From an uncultured Thiotrichaceae bacterium (lineage in GTDB: Bacteria; Pseudomonadota; Gammaproteobacteria; Thiotrichales; Thiotrichaceae), in NCBI GenBank assembly GCA_937925855.1, contig CALAMO010000027.1, positions 1-64,000 of the forward strand: a stretch of 64,000 nt of DNA, written 5' to 3'. Both the position numbers and the translations under genes were made by a program. Position 1 is the stretch's first letter. The number at the start of each line of letters is the position of its first letter. The notes below the pieces were generated by a model. The model did no database searches and had not been told where the DNA came from. It saw only the letters and a program-made list of their open reading frames with translations. This document shows, one piece after another, positions 17,812-26,109 of the stretch.

Positions 17812-17841
17812 ATTTGGTATATTATTGGTTAATATTGGTAC
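17812..17841 (+). promoter_or_regulatory. Three helically phased ATTGGT-type motifs before soxB
   Basis: TTGGT occurs at 17814-17818, 17825-17829 and 17835-17839, spaced 11 and 10 bp, about one turn of DNA each. The units share the pattern A/T-rich, TTGGT, A/T-rich. They sit about 150 bp before the soxB start in an A/T-rich patch unlike the coding DNA around it. Such spacing suits a regulator binding one face of the helix, for example the XRE-cupin protein. Confidence 0.45.
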
Positions 17842-17986
17842 ATTTTTTTTAGACAGTTACTTCCCAAAACGTCCAAAAAACATTACAGTAGCAACGCCGT
17901 ATGTTCCAAATGCAGGGACACCTAGCGGTAAAAACACACCACAGAGCTGGCATACGCTCAAGCAACCACAAAATGGCAGGAAAATC

Positions 17987-19252
17987 ATGGCTCGCTATTC
18001 CGCGTGGACGGTATTCAAAAATGGCCTCACCGGCCAGAAAGGCTGGGGACGCGCCTGGCGTGACCCGGAACCCAAAAAAGCCTATGACGTTGTTATTGTC
18101 GGTGCGGGCTTACACGGTCTTGCCACGGCCTACTATCTGGCGAAAAACCACGGTTTAAAAAATATCGCAGTGGTTGAGAAAGGCTGGCTCGGTGGCGGTA
18201 ATGCTGGGCGAAACACCACTATTGTGCGCTCCAACTACATGATGCCGGGTAACCGCCAGTTCTATGAACACGCCCTCAAGCTGTGGGAAGAACTCAGCCA
18301 TGAGTTGAACTATAATGTCATGTTCAGTCAGCGCGCCCACATCAGCCTGTTCCACAGCCCCGGTGCGCGCGACGCCGCCGCCAGACGCTATAACAGCATG
18401 CGCCTCACCGACACACCGGCGGAGCTGTGGTCGCTGGAACAGCTGAAAAAGGAAGTGCCGCACCTCAACTATCATAGTGCCCGCTTCCCGATTATAGGGG
18501 CCGCCGTACAAAAACGCGCCGGTACTGCGCGCCATGATGCGGTGGCCTGGGGTTATGCCAGGGCAGCCGACCAGCTCGGCGTTGATATTATCCAGAACTG
18601 CGAAGTCACCAGTGTCAGTCGCGACGGCAGTCAGGTCAGTGCTATCGAGACCTCACGCGGCACGATTCAGGCCAAAAAACTCGGCTTTGCCGTCGCGGGT
18701 AATACGTCCCGTCTGTGGCAAATGGCCGGGCTAGGACGCCTCCCGATAGAGTCACACAAGCTCCAGGCCTTTGTGTCTGAGCCGCTAAAACCGCTCTTGG
18801 ATCAGGTCGTGGTCTTTGGCGTCGGCGGCGCGCATTTCTATATCTCACAATCCGATAAAGGTGGCATGGTCTTCGGCGGTGATTTGGACTGGTATAAGTC
18901 CTATGCCCAACGCGGCAACCTGCCCATTGTGCAGGATACTGCTGAGGCAGCCACCTCCATCTTGCCCTGCCTGGGCCGCGTCCGCCTGCTGCGTCACTGG
19001 TCAGGCATTATGGATATGTCGATGGATGGCTCACCCTTTATTTGTAAAACCCCGCTCGATAACCTCTACCTTAATGCCGGTTGGAACTACGGCGGCTTTA
19101 AAGCCAGCCCGGCCTCCGGCTGGTATTTTGCTGATCTAATTGCGAATGACCGCCCGCATGAAGTCATTCAAAATATGGACGTCAAACGGTTTGAGCGCGG
19201 CGTGATGATTGATGAGCGTGGCGCTGGCCCCGATCCAAAACTACACGGGTAA
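17987..19252 (+). CDS. soxB: Sarcosine oxidase beta subunit
   Basis: This is the flavoprotein subunit that oxidises sarcosine to glycine in the heterotetrameric enzyme. It carries the covalent FMN and noncovalent FAD sites in the known complex. From ATG 17987, with AGGA six bases upstream, the protein has 421 residues and opens MARYSAWTVFKNGLTG, the usual SoxB start. The dinucleotide-binding DVVIVGAGLHGLATAYYLAKNHG lies near residue 30, GGGNAGRNTTIVRSNYM near 66, and GWNYGGFKASPASGWYFAD near 364. An upstream in-frame GTG at 17768 adds an unrelated 73 residues and is rejected. It is the first gene of soxBDAG. Confidence 0.95.
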   Translation: MARYSAWTVFKNGLTGQKGWGRAWRDPEPKKAYDVVIVGAGLHGLATAYYLAKNHGLKNIAVVEKGWLGGGNAGRNTTIVRSNYMMPGNRQFYEHALKLWEELSHELNYNVMFSQRAHISLFHSPGARDAAARRYNSMRLTDTPAELWSLEQLKKEVPHLNYHSARFPIIGAAVQKRAGTARHDAVAWGYARAADQLGVDIIQNCEVTSVSRDGSQVSAIETSRGTIQAKKLGFAVAGNTSRLWQMAGLGRLPIESHKLQAFVSEPLKPLLDQVVVFGVGGAHFYISQSDKGGMVFGGDLDWYKSYAQRGNLPIVQDTAEAATSILPCLGRVRLLRHWSGIMDMSMDGSPFICKTPLDNLYLNAGWNYGGFKASPASGWYFADLIANDRPHEVIQNMDVKRFERGVMIDERGAGPDPKLHG

Positions 19253-19290
19253 CAGAACATGAAGCAAACATGTTCACCGGGAGAAATGAG

Positions 19291-19575
19291 ATGATCAGAA
19301 TTAATTGCCCGTTTTGTGGCGAACGTGATCACAGCGAATTTAGCTATGGCGGCGATGCCTCGATTGAATATCCCGCACTGGACGCGCCGCCGGAGCAATG
19401 GCACGACGCCGTTTTTATGCGCGAGAACATTCGCGGCATGCAGAGCGAAACTTGGCATCATGCCAGTGGCTGTCGCATGTGGTTAGTGGTCGAGCGCGAT
19501 ACGCTGACGCATGAGATTCAGGCCGTGCGCCCGGCGCACCCCGCGATCGCCCAAGCACTGGAGGACGAAGCATGA
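19291..19575 (+). CDS. soxD: Sarcosine oxidase delta subunit
   Basis: This is the small zinc-binding subunit of tetrameric sarcosine oxidase. From ATG 19291, with GGAG upstream, it has 94 residues starting MIRINCPFCGERDHSEFSYGGDASI. The zinc ligands are expected from CPFCG and the later WHHASGCRMWL. An in-frame ATG at 19270 lacks family support. It overlaps soxA by ATGA. Confidence 0.95.
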   Translation: MIRINCPFCGERDHSEFSYGGDASIEYPALDAPPEQWHDAVFMRENIRGMQSETWHHASGCRMWLVVERDTLTHEIQAVRPAHPAIAQALEDEA

Positions 19576-22500
19576 GTGCAAAACGTCTGGCCCAGGGCGG
19601 GCGCATCGACCGCAGCCAACCCATCTCATTCAAATGGGACGGCATGACGCTACAGGGCTTCCAGGGCGACACCCTGGCCTCAGCCCTGCTCGCCAATAAT
19701 GAACACGTCCTGGGGCGGAGCTTTAAGTATCACCGCCCACGCGGCATTATGTCGGCGGGCGTTGAGGAATCTGGCGCACTAGTCACCATCGGCAGCGGTG
19801 CGCGCCGCGACCCGAATGTGAAAGCCACTCTCCAGGAACTTTACCCCGACCTTGAAGCCTTTGGGCAGAACGCTTGGCCCAATGTACGCCGCGATGTTGG
19901 CGCACTGAGCGGCTTATTTGGGCGCTTTTTTGCCGCCGGTTTCTACTACAAAACCTTTATGGGCCTGCCGCCGTTTGAGTGGGGTAAAGGCACCGGCTTA
20001 TGGATGCAGTACGAGAAAATTATCCGTAAAGCCGCCGGGATGGGTACCGCCTCGCGGGAACCTGACCCCGATGTTTATGACCACGCCCACGCCTTCTGTG
20101 ATGTATTAGTGGTGGGCGGCGGTGTCGCGGGCATGGCTGCCGCTGCGACCGCTGCGCAGGCCGGATTAGACGTGATTCTGGTTGAACAAGACCATGAATT
20201 GGGCGGGGATACACTCAGCCAAACGGGTGCAGGCGCGGCCCAACGCAGCGAGCTACTAAGCACGCTGGCAGCATCCGGGGCCAAGGTCATGTGCCGCACC
20301 ACCGCCTTTGGCTTATATGACTACGGCACCGCGGGCCTGTTGGAACGGGTGACGGATCACCTGCCGCTACAGGCGCTTTCAAGCCATACACCGCGCCAGC
20401 GTTTCTGGACGGTACGCGCACAGCACACCCTCCTAGCGACGGGTGCATTGGAACGCCACATTGCCTTTGGCAATAATGACAAGCCCGGCATTATGACGGC
20501 GGCAGCGGGTCGCTCCTACCTGAATCGCTATGGGGTATTGCCTGGTGAAAAGGTCGTGGTCGCCACCAATAATGACTCGGCCTATCAGGTCGCCGCCGAT
20601 CTGCAACAGGCCGGGGCCGAAGTGACCCTATTGGATGCACGCGCCGCTGTTTCCGGCGCGGTGTGCGATGCCGTAGCGGGAATTGAAACCCGCATGGGCT
20701 GCGTCCCCATGCAGGCTAAAGGCCAACACGCTCTCCAGGGGCTACAGCTAGCCAGCGGCACACCGGGAAATTGGACAGCGGGCGATACCACTATCGCTGA
20801 CCTGCTGCTGGTTTCTGGCGGCTGGTCGCCGGTGGTGAATTTGATTTCGCACCGTGGGGTGCGTCCCGTATGGAATGCAGAGCTGGCCTGCTTTGTCGCC
20901 CCCGCAGTGAATGAGCCGGTCGACATGGTAGGCGCGGCAGCGGGTATTTGGGACACAGCGGCCTGTATCGACTCGGGTCTGCGCGCAGCTGAGGCAGTGA
21001 TTCAACGTCTACGCCCCACTAGCACCCAGCAGAGCGCACCCAGCACTGAACCTGTCACGCCACAAAGCCCAGCACATGAGCACGGCTGGGAGAATCCGAT
21101 TCTGCCCCTCTATGAGGTGAAGGTAGCGGGCAAGAAGCTGAAATGTTTTGTTGATCCACAGCATGATGTCACCACCGACGATATTCGGCTGGCGCACCAG
21201 GAAGGCTTTGTGTCCGTCGAGCACCTCAAGCGTTATACCACGCTGGGCATGGCAACGGACGGCGGCAAGATGGGAAATATCATTGGCCTCGCGCTGATGG
21301 CGGAAGCCCTGGGCAAAGACATTCCAGAAGTCGGCACCACCACGTTCCGACCACCCTATACCCCGGTATCGATTGGGGCGCTGAAGGGGCGCAATGTGGA
21401 TGAGCATTTCCGCTGCCTGCGCCGCACCGCCCTGCATGAGTGGAATCTGAGGCATGGCGCAACCATGGCTCCCGCCGGTTTGTGGGAACGTCCCTGGTAT
21501 TTTGCACGGGCCGGTGAAACCATTAAGGAAGCCTACGAGCGTGAGGCGGCAACGGTACGACAAACTGTGGGGCTGTGCGATGTCACCTCCTTAGGCAAGA
21601 TTGCGATTCAAGGGCCAGACGCCACTGAACTGCTAAACCGAGTGTACACCAACCCCTTTGCCAAACTGCCGATTGGCAAAGCGCGCTATGGCATTATGCT
21701 GCGCGACGATGGTTTTGTGATGGACGATGGTACGACCTGGCGTTTATCCGAAACCGATTACTTTATGACCACGACCACCGCGCACGCCGCTAAGGTCATG
21801 GTCTTTCTGGAAGAGCTGCTGCAAACGCGCTGGCCGGAGCTAAAAGTGACGCTCACTTCGGTGTCTGAACAGTGGGCCGGCTGTGCCGTCGCCGGGCCAA
21901 AGTCACGCGAGACGCTGGCGGCCTGTATGGCAGACCCCGAACAGATCAGCGATGCGAACTTCCCGTTTATGGGCGTGCGGGATATTACGCTGCACGGCGG
22001 CATTCCCGCGCGCATTGCGCGCATCAGTTTTTCCGGTGAACGCGCCTTCGAGGCCTATGTGCCGTCGGATTATGCCGAACAGATGATGGATCAACTTTGG
22101 CAGGCCGCGCAACGCTTCGACGGCTGCTTATACGGACTGGAAGCACTGGGTGCGCTGCGCATCGAAAAAGGCCATGTCACCGGGGCTGAGCTCGATGGGC
22201 GCGTGAGTATTGATGATGCCGGACTGGGCATGATGGCCTCACCGAAGAAAGCGTTTATTGGCAGTGCGCTGCGCCAGCGGCCTGAATTGCTGCGCGCCGA
22301 CCGACCGCAGCTGGTGGGTATCTTTCCGAAAAACCGGGCAGAAACCTTTAATGCGGGTTCCATTTTATGCCATGCCGATAAGATCGAGGGACTGGGCGCA
22401 GGCTGGGTAACCGCAGTCACCTACTCACCGGCACTCGGCCACTGGATCGGGCTGGGTTTCTTTGAAGGTGGGCACCAAGGGCAGGAAGGCAAAACCTTTA

Positions 22501-22592
22501 TTTCGGCTGATCCGGTGCGCAAAGGCAATGTCGAAGTAGAACTGGTATCACCACATATGTACGATGCGTCCGGGGAGAGAATGCGTGGCTAA
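19572..22592 (+). CDS. soxA: Sarcosine oxidase alpha subunit
   Basis: The 1006-residue alpha subunit binds NAD and tetrahydrofolate, and passes the one-carbon unit to form 5,10-methylene-THF. It begins with a 2Fe-2S-like fold (GDTLASALLANNEHVLGRSFKYHRPRGIMSAG). The nucleotide-binding CDVLVVGGGVAGMAAAATAAQAG near residue 176 and a second Rossmann region around 310-345 follow. A C-terminal half is homologous to the glycine-cleavage T protein, from about 590 (LRRTALHEWNLRHGA through GLEALGALRIEKGHV). Length is normal. A Pro/Ser/Thr-rich linker near residues 478-500 joins the halves. It overlaps soxG by 8 bp. Confidence 0.96.
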   Translation: MSAKRLAQGGRIDRSQPISFKWDGMTLQGFQGDTLASALLANNEHVLGRSFKYHRPRGIMSAGVEESGALVTIGSGARRDPNVKATLQELYPDLEAFGQNAWPNVRRDVGALSGLFGRFFAAGFYYKTFMGLPPFEWGKGTGLWMQYEKIIRKAAGMGTASREPDPDVYDHAHAFCDVLVVGGGVAGMAAAATAAQAGLDVILVEQDHELGGDTLSQTGAGAAQRSELLSTLAASGAKVMCRTTAFGLYDYGTAGLLERVTDHLPLQALSSHTPRQRFWTVRAQHTLLATGALERHIAFGNNDKPGIMTAAAGRSYLNRYGVLPGEKVVVATNNDSAYQVAADLQQAGAEVTLLDARAAVSGAVCDAVAGIETRMGCVPMQAKGQHALQGLQLASGTPGNWTAGDTTIADLLLVSGGWSPVVNLISHRGVRPVWNAELACFVAPAVNEPVDMVGAAAGIWDTAACIDSGLRAAEAVIQRLRPTSTQQSAPSTEPVTPQSPAHEHGWENPILPLYEVKVAGKKLKCFVDPQHDVTTDDIRLAHQEGFVSVEHLKRYTTLGMATDGGKMGNIIGLALMAEALGKDIPEVGTTTFRPPYTPVSIGALKGRNVDEHFRCLRRTALHEWNLRHGATMAPAGLWERPWYFARAGETIKEAYEREAATVRQTVGLCDVTSLGKIAIQGPDATELLNRVYTNPFAKLPIGKARYGIMLRDDGFVMDDGTTWRLSETDYFMTTTTAHAAKVMVFLEELLQTRWPELKVTLTSVSEQWAGCAVAGPKSRETLAACMADPEQISDANFPFMGVRDITLHGGIPARIARISFSGERAFEAYVPSDYAEQMMDQLWQAAQRFDGCLYGLEALGALRIEKGHVTGAELDGRVSIDDAGLGMMASPKKAFIGSALRQRPELLRADRPQLVGIFPKNRAETFNAGSILCHADKIEGLGAGWVTAVTYSPALGHWIGLGFFEGGHQGQEGKTFISADPVRKGNVEVELVSPHMYDASGERMRG

Positions 22593-23157
22593 ATCAATGG
22601 TTAATCGTTCATCTGCCCTGGCCGGGCATTATCAGACAGGCCATTTTGGCATCGCCACCCAAACCGGCGTCACCCTGACGGAAGTGCCCGACCTGGGCCT
22701 GCACCAAATTGCGTGCTGGCCGGAAACGCTGGCCGCCGTCGGCCAACAGGCCGCAGTCATGGCAGGCTGTGCGGCCGCTCCCAAACCGGGGCAGGCCGTG
22801 ACCGGTAGCCAGGGTAGCCTGCTGCGGATTGAACCGCTGAAATGGTGGCTGTTTGGCGCTGAAGCGACGGCTATTGCGGCGGAACAGGGCAATACGCTCA
22901 ATATTTCGCATGCGCGTACCCACCTGCGCATTACCGGCACGCAGGCCACGACCTTATTGAACCGGCACCTACCGCTGGACTTGCGCGCCGCTGCGTTTCC
23001 GGTGGGCACAGTCGCCTCCACGGCCTATCACCATGTTGGCGTCACGCTGTGGCACTCTGAACAGGGCTATGAACTGTTTTTACCGCGCGGTTTTGCGGTT
23101 TCGCTGTGGGAAGGCTTATTGGCAAGTGCTGAACAATTTGGGGTTGAGGTGGTTTAG
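22585..23157 (+). CDS. soxG: Sarcosine oxidase gamma subunit
   Basis: This is the last subunit of heterotetrameric sarcosine oxidase, with a fold related to the T-protein family. The GTG at 22585, with GGGGAG eight bases upstream, is the best start and gives 190 residues. ATG 22597 is too far from the ribosome site. Family features are WWLFGAEATAI near the middle, HARTHLRITGTQATTLLNRHLPLDL, and the C-terminal YELFLPRGFAVSLWEGLL. It is the last gene of soxBDAG; recJ is convergent 31 bp away, and I see no terminator hairpin between them. Confidence 0.92.
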   Translation: MAKSMVNRSSALAGHYQTGHFGIATQTGVTLTEVPDLGLHQIACWPETLAAVGQQAAVMAGCAAAPKPGQAVTGSQGSLLRIEPLKWWLFGAEATAIAAEQGNTLNISHARTHLRITGTQATTLLNRHLPLDLRAAAFPVGTVASTAYHHVGVTLWHSEQGYELFLPRGFAVSLWEGLLASAEQFGVEVV

Positions 23158-23188
23158 GTTTAAATCACCTCAACGTAGGATGCATAGC

Positions 23189-24937
23189 TTAAGCCGCCCG
23201 CAAGCACTCAATCATCAGCTGGAGGCTGCGCTCGCCGCGAAACTCATTCACCGCTAGCTTATACACTAGATACACCGATTCACCCTCATCCGGCCAACGC
23301 TCAAGATCAGCAAAAAACTGTATGCCCGGCACCACCAGCGCCGCCGCGCTGCCATCCGCTAACAGCGGGCTCAGCTCCACTTTCATATGCGTGTCTTTCA
23401 GCGCGCGTTTTTGCACCAGCTGGAAGCCGCCTTCAAACTGCGGCTCTGGGAACCACTGACCCCACGGCGCAATTGCGCGCAGCTGTTCCGCACAGCCCAA
23501 ATCAAAATCCGCCACCGCCAGCTCGCCGTCGGTAAAGATCACCTCCCGAAACGTGTCTGGCTGCAGCTGGCGCAATACGGCATCGGTAATTTCCACCACA
23601 AATTGATCCAAATCAGCCGCCAGTAGGGTCAAACCCGCCGCCATCGCATGCCCACCAAAACGCAAAATCAGCCCCGGATTCAAAGCAGCCACTTCATCAA
23701 TCAGGTCGCGCATATGCAGGCCCGGAATGGAGCGGGCCGAGCCTTTCACCTGCCCATTCTCGGCGCTAGCGAACACAATCACCGGGCGGTAGTGCTGATC
23801 CTTAATGCGCGAGGCCAAAATGCCAATCACGCCCTCATGCCACCCATCCTGGTGCAGGCACATGATCGGCGGCGGCTCAACCTGCTGATCCAACACCAGC
23901 GCCTGAATAATCGCCTGCGCATCCGCTTTCATCTCAGCTTCAATACGGCGACGCTCCAGATTCAGCTGATTTAGCTGCCCGGCCAAGCGCTGTGCCTCCG
24001 CCGCATCATCCGTCAACAGACAGCGAATCCCCAACGACATATCCGCCAGCCGTCCCGCCGCATTTAGACGTGGCCCACACACAAAGCCAAAATCACTGCT
24101 CACAACGCGCTGCGGCTGCTTACCGGACTGCTCCAATAAAGCCAGAATACCGGCTGGAGCATAACCTGCCCGAATCCGACGCAGACCCTGTTCGACTAAA
24201 ATACGATTATTCGCATCCAGCGGCACCACGTCCGCCACCGTCCCCAAGGCCACCAGCGGCAGCAACGCCGTCATATTAGGTTCGTCCAAGCCTTGGGCCG
24301 CAAAGTATCCCCGCGCCGCCAACGTCTTCTTCAAGGCCAGCATCACATAGAACACCACGCCCACTCCGGCCAAGGCTTTGGAGGGGAAGGCATCGTCACG
24401 CAGATTGGGGTTCACCATCACATCACACTCCGGCAGCTTGGCCCCCGGCAAATGATGATCCGTAATCAACGTTTTATAACCCGCCGCTCGGGCCGCCGCG
24501 ACGCCCTCCAAGCTGGACACCCCATTATCCACCGTCATTAACAGCCAGGGCGGCTCGGGGTAAGTCTTAGCCAGTTCGACAATCTCCGGCGTCAGCCCGT
24601 AACCATACTTAAAACGATCCGGCACCAGATAATCCGCCTTAACATGCCCCATCATCTGCAAGGCCCGCAGCGACAGCGCCGTTGCCGTCGCGCCATCGGC
24701 GTCATAATCACCCACAATCAGGATGGCATGCTGGCCTTCAATCGCCGTCGCCAGCAGCTCAGCCGCTTCCTGCACGCCACCGAGTAAATGCACGGGGTGC
24801 AGCTGTCTCAGCGCATATTCCAACTCAGTCGCCGAGCGGATACCGCGCGCCGCCAGCACGCGCTGCGTCAGCGCCAAACAGCTATTATCCGCAGCAGGCG
24901 TAAAGGTCTGAGTACAGTCACGGGGCTGTATTTTCAT
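23189..24937 (-). CDS. recJ: Single-stranded-DNA-specific 5'-3' exonuclease
   Basis: RecJ degrades single-stranded DNA in recombination and mismatch repair. From ATG 24937 the protein has 582 residues. The DHH-family motifs are VGDYDADGATATALSLRAL near residue 74, LITDHHLPGAKLPECDVMVNPN near 155 (the DHH triad), and DFGFVCGPRLNAAGRLADM near 281. The later FGGHAMAAGLTL is the DHHA1 signature. A TTG four codons upstream is unlikely to be used. In many gammaproteobacteria recJ neighbours dsbC or prfB; neither is here. Confidence 0.96.
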   Translation of the reverse strand: MKIQPRDCTQTFTPAADNSCLALTQRVLAARGIRSATELEYALRQLHPVHLLGGVQEAAELLATAIEGQHAILIVGDYDADGATATALSLRALQMMGHVKADYLVPDRFKYGYGLTPEIVELAKTYPEPPWLLMTVDNGVSSLEGVAAARAAGYKTLITDHHLPGAKLPECDVMVNPNLRDDAFPSKALAGVGVVFYVMLALKKTLAARGYFAAQGLDEPNMTALLPLVALGTVADVVPLDANNRILVEQGLRRIRAGYAPAGILALLEQSGKQPQRVVSSDFGFVCGPRLNAAGRLADMSLGIRCLLTDDAAEAQRLAGQLNQLNLERRRIEAEMKADAQAIIQALVLDQQVEPPPIMCLHQDGWHEGVIGILASRIKDQHYRPVIVFASAENGQVKGSARSIPGLHMRDLIDEVAALNPGLILRFGGHAMAAGLTLLAADLDQFVVEITDAVLRQLQPDTFREVIFTDGELAVADFDLGCAEQLRAIAPWGQWFPEPQFEGGFQLVQKRALKDTHMKVELSPLLADGSAAALVVPGIQFFADLERWPDEGESVYLVYKLAVNEFRGERSLQLMIECLRAA

Positions 24938-25042
24938 GCCGACATTCAATCAGGGAAAGCAGCACATGGTACACCACTTTTCATTCCCTGCCTTATCCGG
25001 TACGCTGGAATATTCGTCCTGTTAGCCAAGCGGAGTTAAGGC

Positions 25043-25333
25043 ATGAGCGCTTTTATCATCGTCGATACTAAAATCAACAACCCTGAGCCTTATGAGACTT
25101 ATAAGCAGCTCGCCAAACCCATCGCTGAAAAATATGGGGGCGTTTACCGCGCGCGCGGCGGTGCGATGGATATACAACAGGCACAGCTCTGGTCACCCAC
25201 TCGCATGGTGATCGTCGAGTTCCCCGACCGACAAAGCGCGCAGGCCTTCCTCGATTCAGCAGAGTATGCGCCGGTAAAAAAGCTGCGTGAGGACAATGCG
25301 GACTGCACACTGTTTATTTTGGATGGAGCCTGA
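25043..25333 (+). CDS. DUF1330 family protein
   Basis: The 96-residue protein is a ferredoxin-like alpha/beta fold protein of the DUF1330 family: SAFIIVDTKINNPEPYETYKQLAKPIAEKYGGVYRARGG, then MVIVEFPDRQSAQAFLDSAEYAPVKKLREDNADCTLFILDG. The family has no agreed function. It starts behind GGAGTTAAGG and ends 3 bp before the dehalogenase gene, so the two are co-transcribed. DUF1330 genes often sit in catabolic clusters. Confidence 0.88.
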   Translation: MSAFIIVDTKINNPEPYETYKQLAKPIAEKYGGVYRARGGAMDIQQAQLWSPTRMVIVEFPDRQSAQAFLDSAEYAPVKKLREDNADCTLFILDGA

Positions 25334-25336
25334 GCG

Positions 25337-26023
25337 ATGACCAACGCCAGCATGAAACCCAGCCTTGCCTTTGATGTTTATGGCACGCTAATCGACACCC
25401 ACGGTGTCGTGACAGCACTCCGCAGCATGGTCGGTGCGCAGGCCCAGGCATTCTCCCAAACCTGGCGCGATAAGCAGCTGGAATATTCCTTTCGCCGTGG
25501 CCTGCAACAGGATTACCAACACTTTGGTATTTGCACGCGCGACGCACTGGACTACACCTGCCTGTTTTATCAGCTGGAACTGAGCGCAGCACAAAAAAAT
25601 GAACTGCTCGCGGTTTATCGGGTGCTACCTGCATTTGACGATGTCGCGGCGGCGCTGGCACAGCTGCAACAGCGGGATATACCGATGTACGCCTTTTCTA
25701 ATGGCAGTGCTGACGCGGTAGAAGGATTATTACAGCATGCTGGGATTCGCACTTATTTTGCCGGTGTGGTGAGCGTTGATGCGCTGCAAACCTTTAAGCC
25801 AAACCCTGCGGTTTATCAGCACTTCCTCGCCCAGTCCGGCGCGCCTGCCACACAGGCATGGCTCATTTCCAGCAACCCGTTTGATGTAATTGGCGCGGTT
25901 AATATCGGCATGCAGGCCGCTTGGGTGCAGCGTTCTAGCACAGCGATTTTTGATCCCTGGGGGGTGGAACCGACAGTGACGGTGAGTGGATTGGCGGAGT
26001 TGGTGGGGTTATTTGAAAATTAG
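25337..26023 (+). CDS. Haloacid dehalogenase, type II (HAD superfamily)
   Basis: The 228-residue protein matches L-2-haloacid dehalogenases. The nucleophile Asp is in AFDVYGTLIDTHG near residue 13. YAFSNGSADAV near 120 is motif II, FKPNPAVYQHFL near 152 holds the motif III lysine, and ISSNPFDVIGAVNIGMQAAWVQR is the SSN-D segment typical of the type II group. Hydrolysis of 2-haloacids to 2-hydroxyacids is the family reaction; a natural non-halogenated substrate is possible. It follows the DUF1330 gene by 3 bp. Confidence 0.88.
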   Translation: MTNASMKPSLAFDVYGTLIDTHGVVTALRSMVGAQAQAFSQTWRDKQLEYSFRRGLQQDYQHFGICTRDALDYTCLFYQLELSAAQKNELLAVYRVLPAFDDVAAALAQLQQRDIPMYAFSNGSADAVEGLLQHAGIRTYFAGVVSVDALQTFKPNPAVYQHFLAQSGAPATQAWLISSNPFDVIGAVNIGMQAAWVQRSSTAIFDPWGVEPTVTVSGLAELVGLFEN

Positions 26024-26109
26024 TGCCAGCGTACTCCTTTGAACCAACCGCTTGAATAAATCCCCATAATCCCCGATAGTCAGCATTCGCTGTGGCTGGA
26101 GCCGGATCA

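Noticed and set aside
17768-17986. N-terminal extension of soxB from a GTG
   Set aside because: The family start and a good ribosome site support ATG 17987. The extension runs through the A/T-rich regulatory patch.
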